64,000 nt of DNA from Aureimonas ureilytica (GCF_001475935.1 NZ_LDQA01000041.1:1-64000); one strand, 5' to 3'; shown: positions 27,451 to 36,273, counted from the stretch's first letter. Numbers and translations: made by a program. Notes: a model not told the origin generated them from the sequence alone.

Positions 27451-28443
27451 ATGACGAAGGATGCAGCCCCTCCCCTTGCGCCAGCGCCCGGTCTCAGCCC
27501 CGACGACATTCTGGCGATTTTCAACTGCGCCCCGACATCCCTTTGGGTTCAGGATCTCAGCCTTCTGAAGGCGCGGCTCGATCAATGGCGCGCGGGCGGC
27601 ATTCGCGATCTGCGTGCCCTTCTGGCACTGGATGCCGCGCGGGTCGAGGAACTCGTTCCCCTCGTTCGAATCGTGAGCGTCAACGCCGAGACGCTGCGCC
27701 TTTATGATGCCGCCGACGAGGCGGACCTCTTCGCCCATATCCGCGTCATCTTCGGCCCGGATCAGATCGCCTCCTTCGTCGAGGTGATCTGCCAGCTTTG
27801 GGACGGGGCCTTGCGCGCGAGCTTGGTCACCAGGAATTACACGGTGAAGGGCGCGCGCTTCGACATCAGCTATAACGGGCGTCTTCTTCCCGGCCATGAA
27901 ACCGGCTGGGGCCGGTATCTGATCTCGGTCGAGGACGTGTCCGACCGCGAGCAGGCGCGGCGGCAGCTGGAGTTCGCCCGCACGCACGATCCGCTGAGCG
28001 GTCTCTTCAACCGAACCTTTCTGACCGATGAAATGGAGCGGCTGGAAACATGTGCTGAGCCGGTCGCCATCGCGGTGATCGATCTGAACGGCCTCAAGGA
28101 CGCGAACGACCATTTCGGCCACAAGGCCGGCGACGATCTCATCCGCAAGATGGGGCGCGTTCTGTCCACCAGCCTGCCGCCTTGCTGCCGCTCGGCGCGC
28201 ATGGGCGGAGACGAGTTCGTGGTCCTGGTGCAGGGTGCGGGGAAAGGGCAATGGGGCCAGCTTCTGGACGCCCTCACACGCGGCGTCGAAGCGGAGAATG
28301 CGAGCGGCGGCGTTGCCCCCTTGAACTTCTCCATCGGCGCGGCCTGGCGGATGCCGGGCGAGACCATGGAAAGTTTGCTGGCCCGTGCGGACCGGCGCAT
28401 GTACCGCTCCAAACGCGCCTTTTACGACGAGGTCGCCGCCTGA
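27451..28443 (+). CDS. Diguanylate cyclase with N-terminal PAS-like sensor
   Basis: A 330-residue soluble GGDEF protein that should make cyclic di-GMP. Residues about 15-150 form a PAS-like domain, starting ILAIFNCAPTSLWVQDLS and ending GWGRYLISVEDVSDRE. The GGDEF domain begins THDPLSGLFNRTFLTDEME and has an intact active site, MGGDEFVVL. No RxxD inhibitory site is seen five residues before it. ATG 27451 (MTKDAAPPLAPAPG) is preferred; an upstream Met at 27313 adds an unlikely lead. It lies between the two urease blocks on the opposite strand and converges on ureB. Confidence 0.88.
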   Translation: MTKDAAPPLAPAPGLSPDDILAIFNCAPTSLWVQDLSLLKARLDQWRAGGIRDLRALLALDAARVEELVPLVRIVSVNAETLRLYDAADEADLFAHIRVIFGPDQIASFVEVICQLWDGALRASLVTRNYTVKGARFDISYNGRLLPGHETGWGRYLISVEDVSDREQARRQLEFARTHDPLSGLFNRTFLTDEMERLETCAEPVAIAVIDLNGLKDANDHFGHKAGDDLIRKMGRVLSTSLPPCCRSARMGGDEFVVLVQGAGKGQWGQLLDALTRGVEAENASGGVAPLNFSIGAAWRMPGETMESLLARADRRMYRSKRAFYDEVAA

Positions 28444-28487
28444 CATCTCTGTCCCGGCCGCGCCTGGCGGAGATAGGGCATCATGAA

Positions 28488-28509
28488 AAAGGCGCCTCGC
28501 GGCGCCTTT
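28488..28509. terminator. Bidirectional terminator between GGDEF gene and ureB
   Basis: GGCGCC (28491-28496) and GGCGCC (28501-28506) form a compact hairpin flanked by AAAAA on the left and TTT on the right, between two convergent genes. Confidence 0.75.
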
Positions 28510-28537
28510 CCTGTTTCTGGAGCTGAGGTCGTCCGCT

Positions 28538-28843
28538 TCAGAGCGCGCCTTGCACCCGGCCGTTGAAGCCGAAGACGCGGCGCTCGCCCGAAAGCGGCAC
28601 GAGGCGCACGTCGCGCGACTGGCCAGGCTCGAAGCGCACGGCCGTTCCGGCCGCGATGTCGAGCCGGTAGCCGCGCGCGGCTTCCCGGTCGAAGCGCAGC
28701 GCCGCGTTGGTTTCGGCGAAATGATAGTGCGAGCCGACCTGGATCGGCCGATCGCCCGTATTGGCGACGTGAAGCTCGATCGCCTCGTGCCCTGCATTCA
28801 GAACGATGTCGCCATCCGCTACGATGATTTCGCCGGGGATCAT
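28538..28843 (-). CDS. ureB: Urease beta subunit
   Basis: A structural subunit of 101 residues, typical for a separate UreB. It starts [20 protein letters not shown] and has the family's [47 protein letters not shown] and C-terminal [11 protein letters not shown]. It is the last gene of the ureD-ureA-ureJ-ureB block, one base after the ureJ stop. ureC, normally next, lies 2.5 kb further on after three opposite-strand genes, so assembly of UreABC depends on two separate transcripts. Confidence 0.95.
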   Translation of the reverse strand: MIPGEIIVADGDIVLNAGHEAIELHVANTGDRPIQVGSHYHFAETNAALRFDREAARGYRLDIAAGTAVRFEPGQSRDVRLVPLSGERRVFGFNGRVQGAL

Positions 28844-28844
28844 A

Positions 28845-29414
28845 TCAGCCCACCATGAGAACGAGGCCACCGAGGGCCGTGGCGCCGCCCAGAAGACGCG
28901 GCAGGAGACCCGCGCCACCCAGCGCGCGGCCGAGAAGAAGACCCGCGCCATGCAAGACGGCGGTGGAGAGCGCAAAGCCGATGGCGAAGCTCGCAGCACC
29001 CGCGCCGCCCAGTTCGCCGCCATGGGCGTAGCCGTGGAACAGCGCGAAGAGGCCAACCACAACGGCCGACAGCGCCACGGGCAGGCGCACCGCGAGCGCC
29101 ACCAGGAGCCCCAGCGCCACGACGGAAGCGAGAATGGCGGGTTCGACCATGGGCAGTGAGACGCCGGAGAGCGCCAGCGCGAAGCCCACGAGCATGGTGC
29201 CGACAAAGGCCGATGGCACCAGCCATCGAGCGCGGCCGCCGATCAGCGCGGCCCAGAGACCCACCGCCACCATGGCGAGGATGTGATCGGCCCCAAACAA
29301 GGGATGGCTGACGCCCGCCATGAACGAGCCGTGCGCGGCCGGGTCCAGATGGGCGAAGGCGGGGGCCGTGGCGGTGCCCAGCGCGGCGGCGGTCAGCAGG
29401 ATCAGTCTCAACAT
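28845..29414 (-). CDS. ureJ: HupE/UreJ-family membrane protein
   Basis: A 189-residue inner-membrane protein of the HupE/UreJ family, proposed nickel (or cobalt) permeases. It has a signal-like first segment ([20 protein letters not shown], then AHLD), the metal-ligand motif [32 protein letters not shown] and about six hydrophobic helices. ATG 29414 is chosen, as the longer frame to 29495 adds a polar lead. The stop is one base from ureB, so the two are coupled, and the context makes nickel supply for urease the likely job. Confidence 0.9.
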   Translation of the reverse strand: MLRLILLTAAALGTATAPAFAHLDPAAHGSFMAGVSHPLFGADHILAMVAVGLWAALIGGRARWLVPSAFVGTMLVGFALALSGVSLPMVEPAILASVVALGLLVALAVRLPVALSAVVVGLFALFHGYAHGGELGGAGAASFAIGFALSTAVLHGAGLLLGRALGGAGLLPRLLGGATALGGLVLMVG

Positions 29415-29714
29415 GTCTTGTCCCTCATTTGGTCGACAGGCGCCCGGTTTTGGTCGCGCCGCATCGCCCTTCGCATGGACGCTCCATCCCCGCAAGAACG
29501 CGATGCTTCGGTCTGGAGAACAGCATGAAAGCGCGCCGCGCCAATGTCAAAGGCAGGCGATGCCCTTGCCTCGAAAACGGACGATTGACCATCCGGGGAA
29601 GTGTTTCAAATGCGAGGGAGCGCCGTCACCGAAGAGAAATCCTCCCGCGCTAGGATCAGCACAAAGGGAGCGGAAGGACTGAGAGCCGCGCCCGAGACAG
29701 GACCTCGAAACCCG

Positions 29715-29927
29715 ATGAAGCGGATCGCAGCCCTTTCCATGATCGTGACGGTTTTGACCGCTGGGCTCGGCTTCGCCTCGCCGGCCGGCGTATCGGAGCC
29801 CTTCCGCGTGCGCACCGTGACAATGAATGGTGTCAGCGGTCCGGCCTATTATTCCCGCGCCGCCGGCACGTTCCGCTTCCTGCCCCAAGCGTCGGGCAGC
29901 CAGATGGCGGCTTTAAGAGCGCCCTGA
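29715..29927 (+). CDS. Hypothetical small secreted protein, 70 residues
   Basis: Short gene starting MKRIAALSMIVTVLTAGLGF with a probable signal peptide cut near residue 20-22 (FASPAG). The mature 48 residues (EPFRVRTVTMNGVSGPAYY, then SRAAGTFRFLPQASG) match no family known to me. It lies between ureA and ureJ but on the opposite strand. An upstream Met at 29601 would hide the signal sequence, so ATG 29715 is preferred. Real but uncharacterised is the best reading. Confidence 0.55.
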   Translation: MKRIAALSMIVTVLTAGLGFASPAGVSEPFRVRTVTMNGVSGPAYYSRAAGTFRFLPQASGSQMAALRAP

Positions 29928-30005
29928 CCATGAACGCATCAGGAACTGCGGCGCGTCGCCCGATCTGACCCTATCCAGCCAGCGAACGCTGCGCCTTCGA
30001 ACCGC

Positions 30006-30308
30006 TTAGCGGATCGGCTCATGCACCGTTACCAGCTTGGTGCCGTCGGGAAAGGTCGCCTCGACCTGCACGTCATGGATCATCTCGGCAATGCCCTCCA
30101 TGACCTGATCGCGAGTGATGACGTGAGCGCCCGCTTCCATGAGATCGGCCACCGAGCGCCCGTCGCGCGCGCCTTCCACCACGAAATCCGTGATCAGTGC
30201 GATGGCCTCGGGATGATTGAGCTTCACGCCTCGCTCCAGACGCTTGCGCGCCACGATGGCGGCCATGGCGATCAGAAGCTTGTCCTTCTCGCGAGGGGTG
30301 AGGTTCAT
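30006..30308 (-). CDS. ureA: Urease gamma subunit
   Basis: The smallest urease subunit, 100 residues as expected. Motifs [48 protein letters not shown] and [20 protein letters not shown] are typical. It is 65 bases after the ureD stop and about 590 bases before ureJ on the same strand; a small opposite-strand gene lies in between. The start ATG is clear. Confidence 0.96.
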   Translation of the reverse strand: MNLTPREKDKLLIAMAAIVARKRLERGVKLNHPEAIALITDFVVEGARDGRSVADLMEAGAHVITRDQVMEGIAEMIHDVQVEATFPDGTKLVTVHEPIR

Positions 30309-30373
30309 CGACGCGATCTCCTATCCATGGTCCCGAGCGCTCTGTTCCAGCCGAATCGGAGGCGAGCGGTTCG

Positions 30374-31210
30374 TCAGAGCGACCATACGCGGGGAAGGCC
30401 GACCTGCGAAAGCAGCGCCAGCGCCGGCACGAGCCGCTTTCGCAGCGCATAATAGCTGGGCGCGACGAGCCGGGCCATGCCGAACCCGTCGATATGACTG
30501 GCGCCGCCTTCCGGCCCCAGCACCTCGCGCAAGGCGGGCAGCACGCCCTCCCCGCGCTCGTCCTGCCAGAACACGGTCGCAAAGGCGCGGGCCGCGCCGA
30601 GCGAAGCGTTTCGGCCGGTGAGTTCGGCCATGTCACCGCCGAGTTTGAGATCGTCGGCCAGGATGAGTTGCCCGTCGCGGCGCACACGCCAGCGATCCCG
30701 CAAAGCGCCCGTCGTCACGCTCTCGCCCATGGCCTCGCGCCCCAGAACGACGCTTTCGCACAGGAGAAGCCGGCTGCTGGAGGCGGCATCCACATCGAGA
30801 CTGCGGCTGAGCCGGCCGCCGTCGAACAGAATCGTTTCCTGCGGAAGGTAGCTCAGCGCCGCATTCGGCGCGACGGTCAGGCACGTCGAGACACGGGCGT
30901 CGGCCCCGGTGGAGCGATAGATGCGCTCGCAGGCCTGTGTCGTCACGCGGAGCGCACCGCCTGGCTCCACCTCGAAACTCTGCCGCAGCGCGTCGCCGCC
31001 CGTCAGGCCACCGGCCGTATTGATCAGCACCGCCTCGGCCTGTGCCACACGGGGAAAACGCAGCTTGAGCGCGCCGGCCTGATGCAGATGCCGCAACCGC
31101 GTTTCGCCGCGCGGGCCCGTGGGGCCGAACGTCGCGCGTGCCTCACCATGGGCGCGTTGGGCGCGCACAAGCGGCACGTCGCCGGCTTCGCGTGGGAGAT
31201 CGATCAGCAT
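30374..31210 (-). CDS. ureD: Urease accessory protein UreD
   Basis: A 278-residue scaffold that binds apo-urease and recruits UreF and UreG for nickel insertion. Recognisable parts are AVLINTAGGLTGGDALRQSF, TTQACERIYRS, the PNAALSYLPQETILFDGG loop and ESVVLGREAMGE. It heads the ureD-ureA-ureJ-ureB unit. The upstream gene on the same strand, a MfnE-like kinase, ends only 18 bases before it, so a transcript from that side could continue into urease. Confidence 0.92.
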   Translation of the reverse strand: MLIDLPREAGDVPLVRAQRAHGEARATFGPTGPRGETRLRHLHQAGALKLRFPRVAQAEAVLINTAGGLTGGDALRQSFEVEPGGALRVTTQACERIYRSTGADARVSTCLTVAPNAALSYLPQETILFDGGRLSRSLDVDAASSSRLLLCESVVLGREAMGESVTTGALRDRWRVRRDGQLILADDLKLGGDMAELTGRNASLGAARAFATVFWQDERGEGVLPALREVLGPEGGASHIDGFGMARLVAPSYYALRKRLVPALALLSQVGLPRVWSL

Positions 31211-31228
31211 GGAAAAGGAAGACGAGAT

Positions 31229-31879
31229 TTACTGCGCGGCTTCCGCGAACGCGCCGTGCGGCTGTTCGGACGAGACTTCGCGACCGGGCAGAACGCCCTC
31301 GGCGAAGCGGCGGCCAGACATGGCAAGATCGGACGGGCCAGCGACATAGACCCGAGTCGAGCCGTGAAGAAGCGCGACGAAGCAGGCATCCACCACGCCG
31401 GCCGCCGAAATCGCTTGGAGGCTGGAGCCGGCGGGAACATCGATCTGCTTGATGAGACAGAGCGGCGAGCCGGGAACCTGCGCGGCCAGCCAGGCAGCGA
31501 CGCTGTCCGACGTGACGCTCCAGGTGTCGTCGGCGTTGCGGCCTGACAGGATCATGTCGGAGGGCATCCAGACCGGCACGAGGCCACGGGCCTGCGCGGA
31601 TTCGATGGCTTCCAGCGTGCGGGCCGGCACCAGCTTTTCGCCGAGCGCCACGAGCGCATGGCCGAACTGTTCCATGGCCAGCAGCGTCATGCGGTAGGCC
31701 GCTTCCGCGTCATAGCCGATGCGGGTCTGAAATTGGCGCACGGTGTTGGCGAAAGGTCCGCCGCCCGGCACGATGACCAGCGGGCGTCCGGTCTTTTCGA
31801 TGGACTGGACCCACTTGCGCAGATCGGGCGTGGCAATCGAACTTCCGCCGAACTTCACGATCAGCATGGGCTTCGTCAT
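31229..31879 (-). CDS. Amino-acid-kinase-fold protein, MfnE-like
   Basis: A 216-residue member of the aspartate/glutamate/uridylate kinase fold. The phosphate-binding LIVKFGGSSIATPDLRKW and IVPGGGPFANTVRQF begin the protein, VTSDSVAAWLAAQVPGSPL and LCLIKQIDVP follow. The GGGPFAD-like and TSDSxAAWLA blocks are those of MfnE, the kinase that phosphorylates (5-aminomethylfuran-3-yl)methyl phosphate in methanofuran synthesis, and of the related kinase in methylotroph C1-cofactor clusters. The neighbouring MfnB-like/FolB fusion on the same strand, 225 bases upstream, supports that link. Actual substrate is unproven; a general small-molecule kinase remains possible. Confidence 0.65.
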   Translation of the reverse strand: MTKPMLIVKFGGSSIATPDLRKWVQSIEKTGRPLVIVPGGGPFANTVRQFQTRIGYDAEAAYRMTLLAMEQFGHALVALGEKLVPARTLEAIESAQARGLVPVWMPSDMILSGRNADDTWSVTSDSVAAWLAAQVPGSPLCLIKQIDVPAGSSLQAISAAGVVDACFVALLHGSTRVYVAGPSDLAMSGRRFAEGVLPGREVSSEQPHGAFAEAAQ

Positions 31880-32104
31880 CGCCTCTCTCCCTCGATTTTC
31901 TGAGTGTGGCTCAAAAGAGCCTCATTCATGCGCAGCTTGAACACGTTTTAGCAGTCTTGCAAAGTTTCGTGATTCCCTGTCACATAAAATGCAAATAGCT
32001 GCATCCCGTCCAACGCATAGCGGGCATGATGGCTCCGCCTGGCCGAGCGAGCACGGCCACCGATTAGGGCAAGGCCAGATCTTGAGCAGCCCGGCCGCGG
32101 AAGG

Positions 32105-33007
32105 TCAGATCGTGCGTTCGTCGCGATAGCGACGGATCGCGACGCCGACGGCTTCCGGGCCGAGATCGAGCTTTTCCACCTGGATCTCGACCGACAACAA
32201 TCGGGCATCGCGCAACAGGTCGGCGGCCAAGTCTTCGGCCAGCGCTTCCACCAGATCGGTATGTCCCTGGTCGGCCAGACGGCGGATCGCGTCCGTCACG
32301 ATGTCGTAGGAATAGACTTCGCTGACCTCGCGCGGAACGCGGCTGGGTCGGCGGATTTCCGCCTCGACGGTGAAGCGGAGCCGCTGCGTGCGGTCGCGCT
32401 CGAAGCGATAGGCCCCGACGCGGAAGGGCAGTGTGAAACCGCGTACGAAGATGCGATCCGTCTCCACCGCGCTGCGCTCGGCAGCCGATCCGCGCTCCGG
32501 CGCCAAGGTGGCGGGCGGGGCGTCCAACATGCGCCGGCCGAGCGCCAGCGTTTCGGCATCGGCCTCCTCGAACACCAGCGCTTCGGGCCCGAGCACCAGA
32601 AGGCGCGGAATGTCGGGAAGCTCCAGGCGGCCGCCGAACCAGCATTCCATGCCCGCCTCGCGGCACGCGCGCTGGAACTCGGCCAGCGTTTCCAGCGAGA
32701 AGGCGCGCAAGAGCGCCCGGTCCGGATCAAGCAGAATCACCGAATAGCCGCCGCGCATCACGGCGACGAACTCGTCCGGCGCTTCCAGCCGGGCGACGCG
32801 CAAAGGGTCGGCCGGGAGCGTGACGTCGCCGGCCATGGCGAAGTACAGCTCGGGCTGGCCCTCCACCCGCCGCTCGATGATCTGGCCGGGCACCCGGTCC
32901 CGCCGCGCCGGCGCCAGCACATAATCCGCGCCCGCTTCGAGCGCGCGGCGCGCTTCCTCGGGCGAGCGGACGGCGATGGCGAGGCGGCAGGGCTTGGAAA
33001 GCGTCAT
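32105..33007 (-). CDS. Fusion of MfnB-like (DUF556) domain and dihydroneopterin-aldolase domain
   Basis: A 300-residue two-domain protein. Residues 1 to about 175 resemble MfnB, (5-formylfuran-3-yl)methyl phosphate synthase: SPEEARRALEAGADYV near the start and SLETLAEFQRACREAGMECW, then GGRLELPDIPRLLVLGPEAL. The lysines expected after those strands (VKNP- and IKDGK-like) are not evident, here DYVLAPARRD and ILLDPDRALL, so this half may be catalytically altered. Residues about 188-298 are a FolB/dihydroneopterin aldolase fold (DRIFVRGFTLPFRVGAYRFE, VEALAEDLAADLL, SVEIQVEKLDLG) with the expected Lys. The ATG overlaps the kynU stop (ATGA). A role in pterin or furan C1 cofactor synthesis is inferred. 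Confidence 0.65.
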   Translation of the reverse strand: MTLSKPCRLAIAVRSPEEARRALEAGADYVLAPARRDRVPGQIIERRVEGQPELYFAMAGDVTLPADPLRVARLEAPDEFVAVMRGGYSVILLDPDRALLRAFSLETLAEFQRACREAGMECWFGGRLELPDIPRLLVLGPEALVFEEADAETLALGRRMLDAPPATLAPERGSAAERSAVETDRIFVRGFTLPFRVGAYRFERDRTQRLRFTVEAEIRRPSRVPREVSEVYSYDIVTDAIRRLADQGHTDLVEALAEDLAADLLRDARLLSVEIQVEKLDLGPEAVGVAIRRYRDERTI

Positions 33008-34269
33008 GTCACGGTGTTCCGGCGCTGGAAGCGCTCGTCCTCGTAGCGTTTCGAAGCGAGCAGTTCGGCGATGGTTGTCGCTGCGTTAAGCGCGTCGGCG
33101 AAGCTGTTGTAAAGAGGCGCGAAGCCAAAGCGCAGAATGTCGGGCGCGCGGAAGTCCCCGACGACGCCTTCTTCGATCAGCGCCTGACACAGGGCATAGG
33201 CCGCCGGATGCGTGAAGGACACCTGACTGCCGCGCCGCGCTGGCTCGCGCGGGGTGACGAGTTGCAGCCCGTGCCCGGCACAGAGCGCCTCCACGGCCGC
33301 GATGAAGAAGCGTGTCAGAGCCACGGACTTCTCGCGCAACGCGGCCATATCCACGCCGTCGAACGCATCCAGCGCGGCGTCCAGCGCGGAAAGCGCCAGC
33401 ACCGAGGGCGTGCCGGTCAGGAAGCGCGTGACGCCCGACGCCGGCTGATAGCCCGTTTCGAAAGCGAAGGGCGCGGCATGGCCGAACCAGCCCGACAGCG
33501 GCTGGCGGGCGGCTGCCTGATGACATGGCGCGACATAGAGAAAGGCCGGTGCGCCGGGGCCGCCATTCAGATATTTGTAGCCGCAGCCGATCGCGAAATC
33601 CGCCCCGTCGCCTGCGAGATCCACCGGCAGAGCCCCGGCCGAATGCGCGAGATCCCACAACGCCAGCGCGCCGCGCTCGTGCGCCAGACGCGACAGGGAG
33701 GCCATGTCGTGCAGCGCGCCGGTGCGATAGTTCACCTGCGTCAGCATGAGGACGGCGGTCTCGTCCGTGACAAGGGCCGGAATATCGTCGGCATGATCGG
33801 CGAGACGCAGCTCGTGCCCTTGGTTCAGAAGGTTGGCGAGGCCTTCCGCCATATAGAGATCGGTCGGGAAGTTGGAGCGCTCCGACACGATGACGCGCCG
33901 GCCCGGACGCAGCGCCAGGGCGCTTGCCAGAACCTTGAAGAGATTGACCGAGGTCGAGTCGCAGGCAACAAGCGCCCCCTCCTCCGCCCCGACGAGGCGG
34001 GCGATGCGCGCGCCGACGCGCGCGGGCAGGTCGACCCAGCCGGCCTGGTTCCAAGAGGCGATCAGCCCCGTGCCCCATTCGCGGTCGACGACATCGCGCA
34101 ACCGGGCTCGCGCGCCATAGGTCAGGCAGCCGAGCGAGTTGCCGTCGAGATAGGTCATGCCTTCCGGCAGATGGAACAGGGCGCGCAAGGGGCGCAGCCT
34201 GTCGGCATGGTCGGCGGCCTCGGCGCGCTCGGTCCAGAGATCGGAGAGAGCGGGAATCACATCAGCCAC
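33004..34269 (-). CDS. kynU: Kynureninase
   Basis: A PLP enzyme that cleaves kynurenine to anthranilate and alanine. It has 421 residues. Family motifs: TYLDGNSLGCLTYGAR, WVDLPARVGARIARLVGAEE, LWDLAHSAGALPVDL and the PLP lysine in GCGYKYLNGGPGAP (Lys232). Substrate-site residues are visible in FGHAAPFAFETGYQPASGV. GTG 34269 is chosen because it overlaps the stop of the upstream sensor-domain gene and gives the usual N-terminus; an upstream Met at 34317 lies in that gene. Downstream it is coupled by a 4-base overlap to the MfnB/FolB fusion, an odd partner. Confidence 0.92.
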   Translation of the reverse strand: MADVIPALSDLWTERAEAADHADRLRPLRALFHLPEGMTYLDGNSLGCLTYGARARLRDVVDREWGTGLIASWNQAGWVDLPARVGARIARLVGAEEGALVACDSTSVNLFKVLASALALRPGRRVIVSERSNFPTDLYMAEGLANLLNQGHELRLADHADDIPALVTDETAVLMLTQVNYRTGALHDMASLSRLAHERGALALWDLAHSAGALPVDLAGDGADFAIGCGYKYLNGGPGAPAFLYVAPCHQAAARQPLSGWFGHAAPFAFETGYQPASGVTRFLTGTPSVLALSALDAALDAFDGVDMAALREKSVALTRFFIAAVEALCAGHGLQLVTPREPARRGSQVSFTHPAAYALCQALIEEGVVGDFRAPDILRFGFAPLYNSFADALNAATTIAELLASKRYEDERFQRRNTVT

Positions 34270-34510
34270 GGCCGAACGCCTTGAACGCGACGGTGGTGAA
34301 CGTATCCACCACGCCATCCACCGTCTGCAGCTTCTCGGTCACGAAGTGCCCGATGTCGCGCCCGGCTTCCAGATAGAATTTGGCGAGAAGATCGTATTGG
34401 CCCGAGGTCGAGTAGATTTCCGAAATCTCCTCGACGCTCTCAACCAGATCGTCGGCCACGGTATAAGCCGTACCGGGCCGACATTTGAACTGAACAAAAA
34501 TCGCTTGCAT
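34262..34510 (-). CDS. Stand-alone Lrp/AsnC ligand-binding (RAM) domain protein
   Basis: An 82-residue protein made only of the Lrp/AsnC effector domain: MQAIFVQFKCRPGTAY, VEEISEIYSTSGQYDLLAKF and VDGVVDTFTTVAFKAF. It lacks the helix-turn-helix half, so it cannot bind DNA in the usual manner. Such proteins bind amino acids and form rings. ATG 34510 is used; a GTG three bases earlier is equally possible. It lies 27 bases after the formamidase-like gene and overlaps kynU by 8 bases, so it is a fixed member of the kynurenine operon and may sense tryptophan or kynurenine. That role is inference. Confidence 0.85.
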   Translation of the reverse strand: MQAIFVQFKCRPGTAYTVADDLVESVEEISEIYSTSGQYDLLAKFYLEAGRDIGHFVTEKLQTVDGVVDTFTTVAFKAFGRG

Positions 34511-34537
34511 CACGGTGTCTCCAGAGCGCTTGAGCTA

Positions 34538-35380
34538 TCAGAGAGAAGCGCCTGAGGTCAAAACTCTCGTGATCTGCGAGCCCGACAGAGCCAAGTCTTC
34601 GATCACATCGAAATGGTGCCGATCGGGAATGTCCGCCGCTTCCACCGGGACGCCCAGCCCGGACCATGCGGAGGCCAGAAAATGCGTCTGGCGGCGAAGC
34701 TCGGGCAGTTCCGCCGCGCCGACCACGGCATGGATGGGGCAGATATGAAGAGGCTCAAGCAGCGCCGGGCTTTGCGCCAGCGCTTCAGCCGCGTCGATGC
34801 GCAGCGTATCGTTCATGCGGGTTCGACGGATCGGCCTGAGATCGTGCAGGCCGCTGATCGGCACGACGCGATCGACCCGCGCCAGGACGGGGCCGGGCAA
34901 AGGCGAGCCGGCGGCGACCATGCGCGCCACGAGATGCCCGCCCGCCGAATGGCCGACGAGCCGGATGCCGCCCTCGATGCGGCTTGCCGCCAGGGCGATC
35001 GCCTGCGCCACATCGTCCGCGATTTCGGTGAGGCGCGCTTCGGGCGCGAGGCGGTAGCTCGGCATGGCGACGGCAAAGCCCGATTCCACCGCGCCGCGCG
35101 CCAGATGCGACCAGACGGATTTGTCGAGCGCCTTCCAGTATCCGCCATGGACGAAGACGACGAGGCCGCGCGCGGAGCCTTCGGGATGGAACAGGTCGAG
35201 TTTCTGGCGCTCATGCGCGCCATAGGCGAGGTCGATCTCGCTGCGTCGCCGCCCTTCCATTGCATCGCGGAAGGCGGAGGCTTCGCGCTGCCAGCGGGGC
35301 ACGAACGTGTCGGAGCGCTGGACGGCGCCCGAATTGTCATAGGCCGCGTCGAAATCGGCGACCGGAATCCAATGGGTCAT
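34538..35380 (-). CDS. Alpha/beta hydrolase, kynurenine-formamidase-like
   Basis: A 280-residue esterase of the alpha/beta-hydrolase fold. The oxyanion motif is VVFVHGGYWKALDKSVW, the HGGYW form typical of animal-type arylformamidase. The nucleophile elbow is VGHSAGGHLVARM, and an acid and a base follow (HAVVGAAELPELRR; DRHHFDVI). N-formylkynurenine hydrolysis is supported by the adjoining kynureninase. The start ATG 35380 gives MTHWIPVADFDAAYDNSG, a usual opening of this group. Tryptophan dioxygenase, needed to start the pathway, is not in the window. Confidence 0.82.
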   Translation of the reverse strand: MTHWIPVADFDAAYDNSGAVQRSDTFVPRWQREASAFRDAMEGRRRSEIDLAYGAHERQKLDLFHPEGSARGLVVFVHGGYWKALDKSVWSHLARGAVESGFAVAMPSYRLAPEARLTEIADDVAQAIALAASRIEGGIRLVGHSAGGHLVARMVAAGSPLPGPVLARVDRVVPISGLHDLRPIRRTRMNDTLRIDAAEALAQSPALLEPLHICPIHAVVGAAELPELRRQTHFLASAWSGLGVPVEAADIPDRHHFDVIEDLALSGSQITRVLTSGASL

Positions 35381-35448
35381 GCTGCACTCCTCCCCGCATT
35401 CGGGAAGGAATAGGGCGCGACACCGGCCGCGTCACGCCCCGCTCTCCA

Positions 35449-36273
35449 TCAATCGACGAAGGAGCGCTCCACGACATAGGTGCCGGGCTTGGAATTGGCG
35501 CCTTCTTCGAGGCCGAAGCGCTCGCACAGGGCGGCCGTTTCCTTCAGCATCTCCATGGAGCCGCAGATCATGGCGCGGTCGGTCGCCGGGTCCATCGGCG
35601 GCACACCGAGATCGGTGAAGAGCTTGCCGGTTTCCAGCAGCGTGGTGACGCGCTCGCCCTTGTGCTCGCCCTCGCGCGTGGCGGAGCCGTGATAGAGCAG
35701 CTTGTCGCCCACGATCTCCGACAGGATTTCGTCGGTCTTGATCGTCTCGACCAGTTCCTGCCCGTAGCGAAGCTCGGCCAGTTCGCGCGTCGTATGCGTC
35801 AGGATGACCTGATCGAACTTCTCGTACGTTTCGGGATCGCGGATCACGCCGGCGAAGGGCGCAATGCCCGTGCCCGTCGAGAACAGATACAGCCGGTTGC
35901 CCGGCAGGAGCGCGTCGAGCACCAGCGTGCCCGTCGGCTTCTTGCGCATCAGCACCGTGTCGCCCGGCTGGATCTTCTGGAGATGCTCTGTCAGCGGGCC
36001 GCCCGGCACCTTGATGGAGAAGAATTCCAGCTCTTCGTCCCAGGAGGGGCTGGCGATCGAATAGGCGCGGAAGACCGGCTTCTCGGCATTGGGCAGGCCG
36101 ATCATCGCGAACTCGCCGGTGCGGAAGCGGAAGCTCGCGGGCCGGGTCATGCGGAACTTGAAGAGCCGGTCGGTATAGTGCTTCACCTCGGTCACGGTCT
36201 CGGCGAAGACATTGGCCGGGATCGGGAAGGCGGCGGTTTCAGACGCGAGCGGAGTCTGGACGGGGGCGTTCAT
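35449..36273 (-). CDS. fpr: Ferredoxin/flavodoxin-NADP reductase
   Basis: Moves electrons between NADPH and ferredoxin or flavodoxin. The 274-residue protein has the FAD motif FRAYSIASPSWDEELEFF, GGPLTEHLQKIQPGD, the NADP-binding STGTGIAPFAGVIRDPETYE and a C-terminal VVERSFVD of the bacterial subclass that ends in AFVD-like tails. ATG 36273 (MNAPVQTPLAS) is preferred over Met 36297, which adds 8 residues. It is a single leftward gene with a hairpin upstream. It could serve FeS or oxidative-stress metabolism; the partner is not shown. Confidence 0.92.
   Translation of the reverse strand: MNAPVQTPLASETAAFPIPANVFAETVTEVKHYTDRLFKFRMTRPASFRFRTGEFAMIGLPNAEKPVFRAYSIASPSWDEELEFFSIKVPGGPLTEHLQKIQPGDTVLMRKKPTGTLVLDALLPGNRLYLFSTGTGIAPFAGVIRDPETYEKFDQVILTHTTRELAELRYGQELVETIKTDEILSEIVGDKLLYHGSATREGEHKGERVTTLLETGKLFTDLGVPPMDPATDRAMICGSMEMLKETAALCERFGLEEGANSKPGTYVVERSFVD

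Noticed and set aside
31880-32104. 225-base gap between the kinase gene and the MfnB/FolB fusion considered for a small gene
   Set aside because: No open frame with ribosome site and coding bias was found; likely a promoter or leader.
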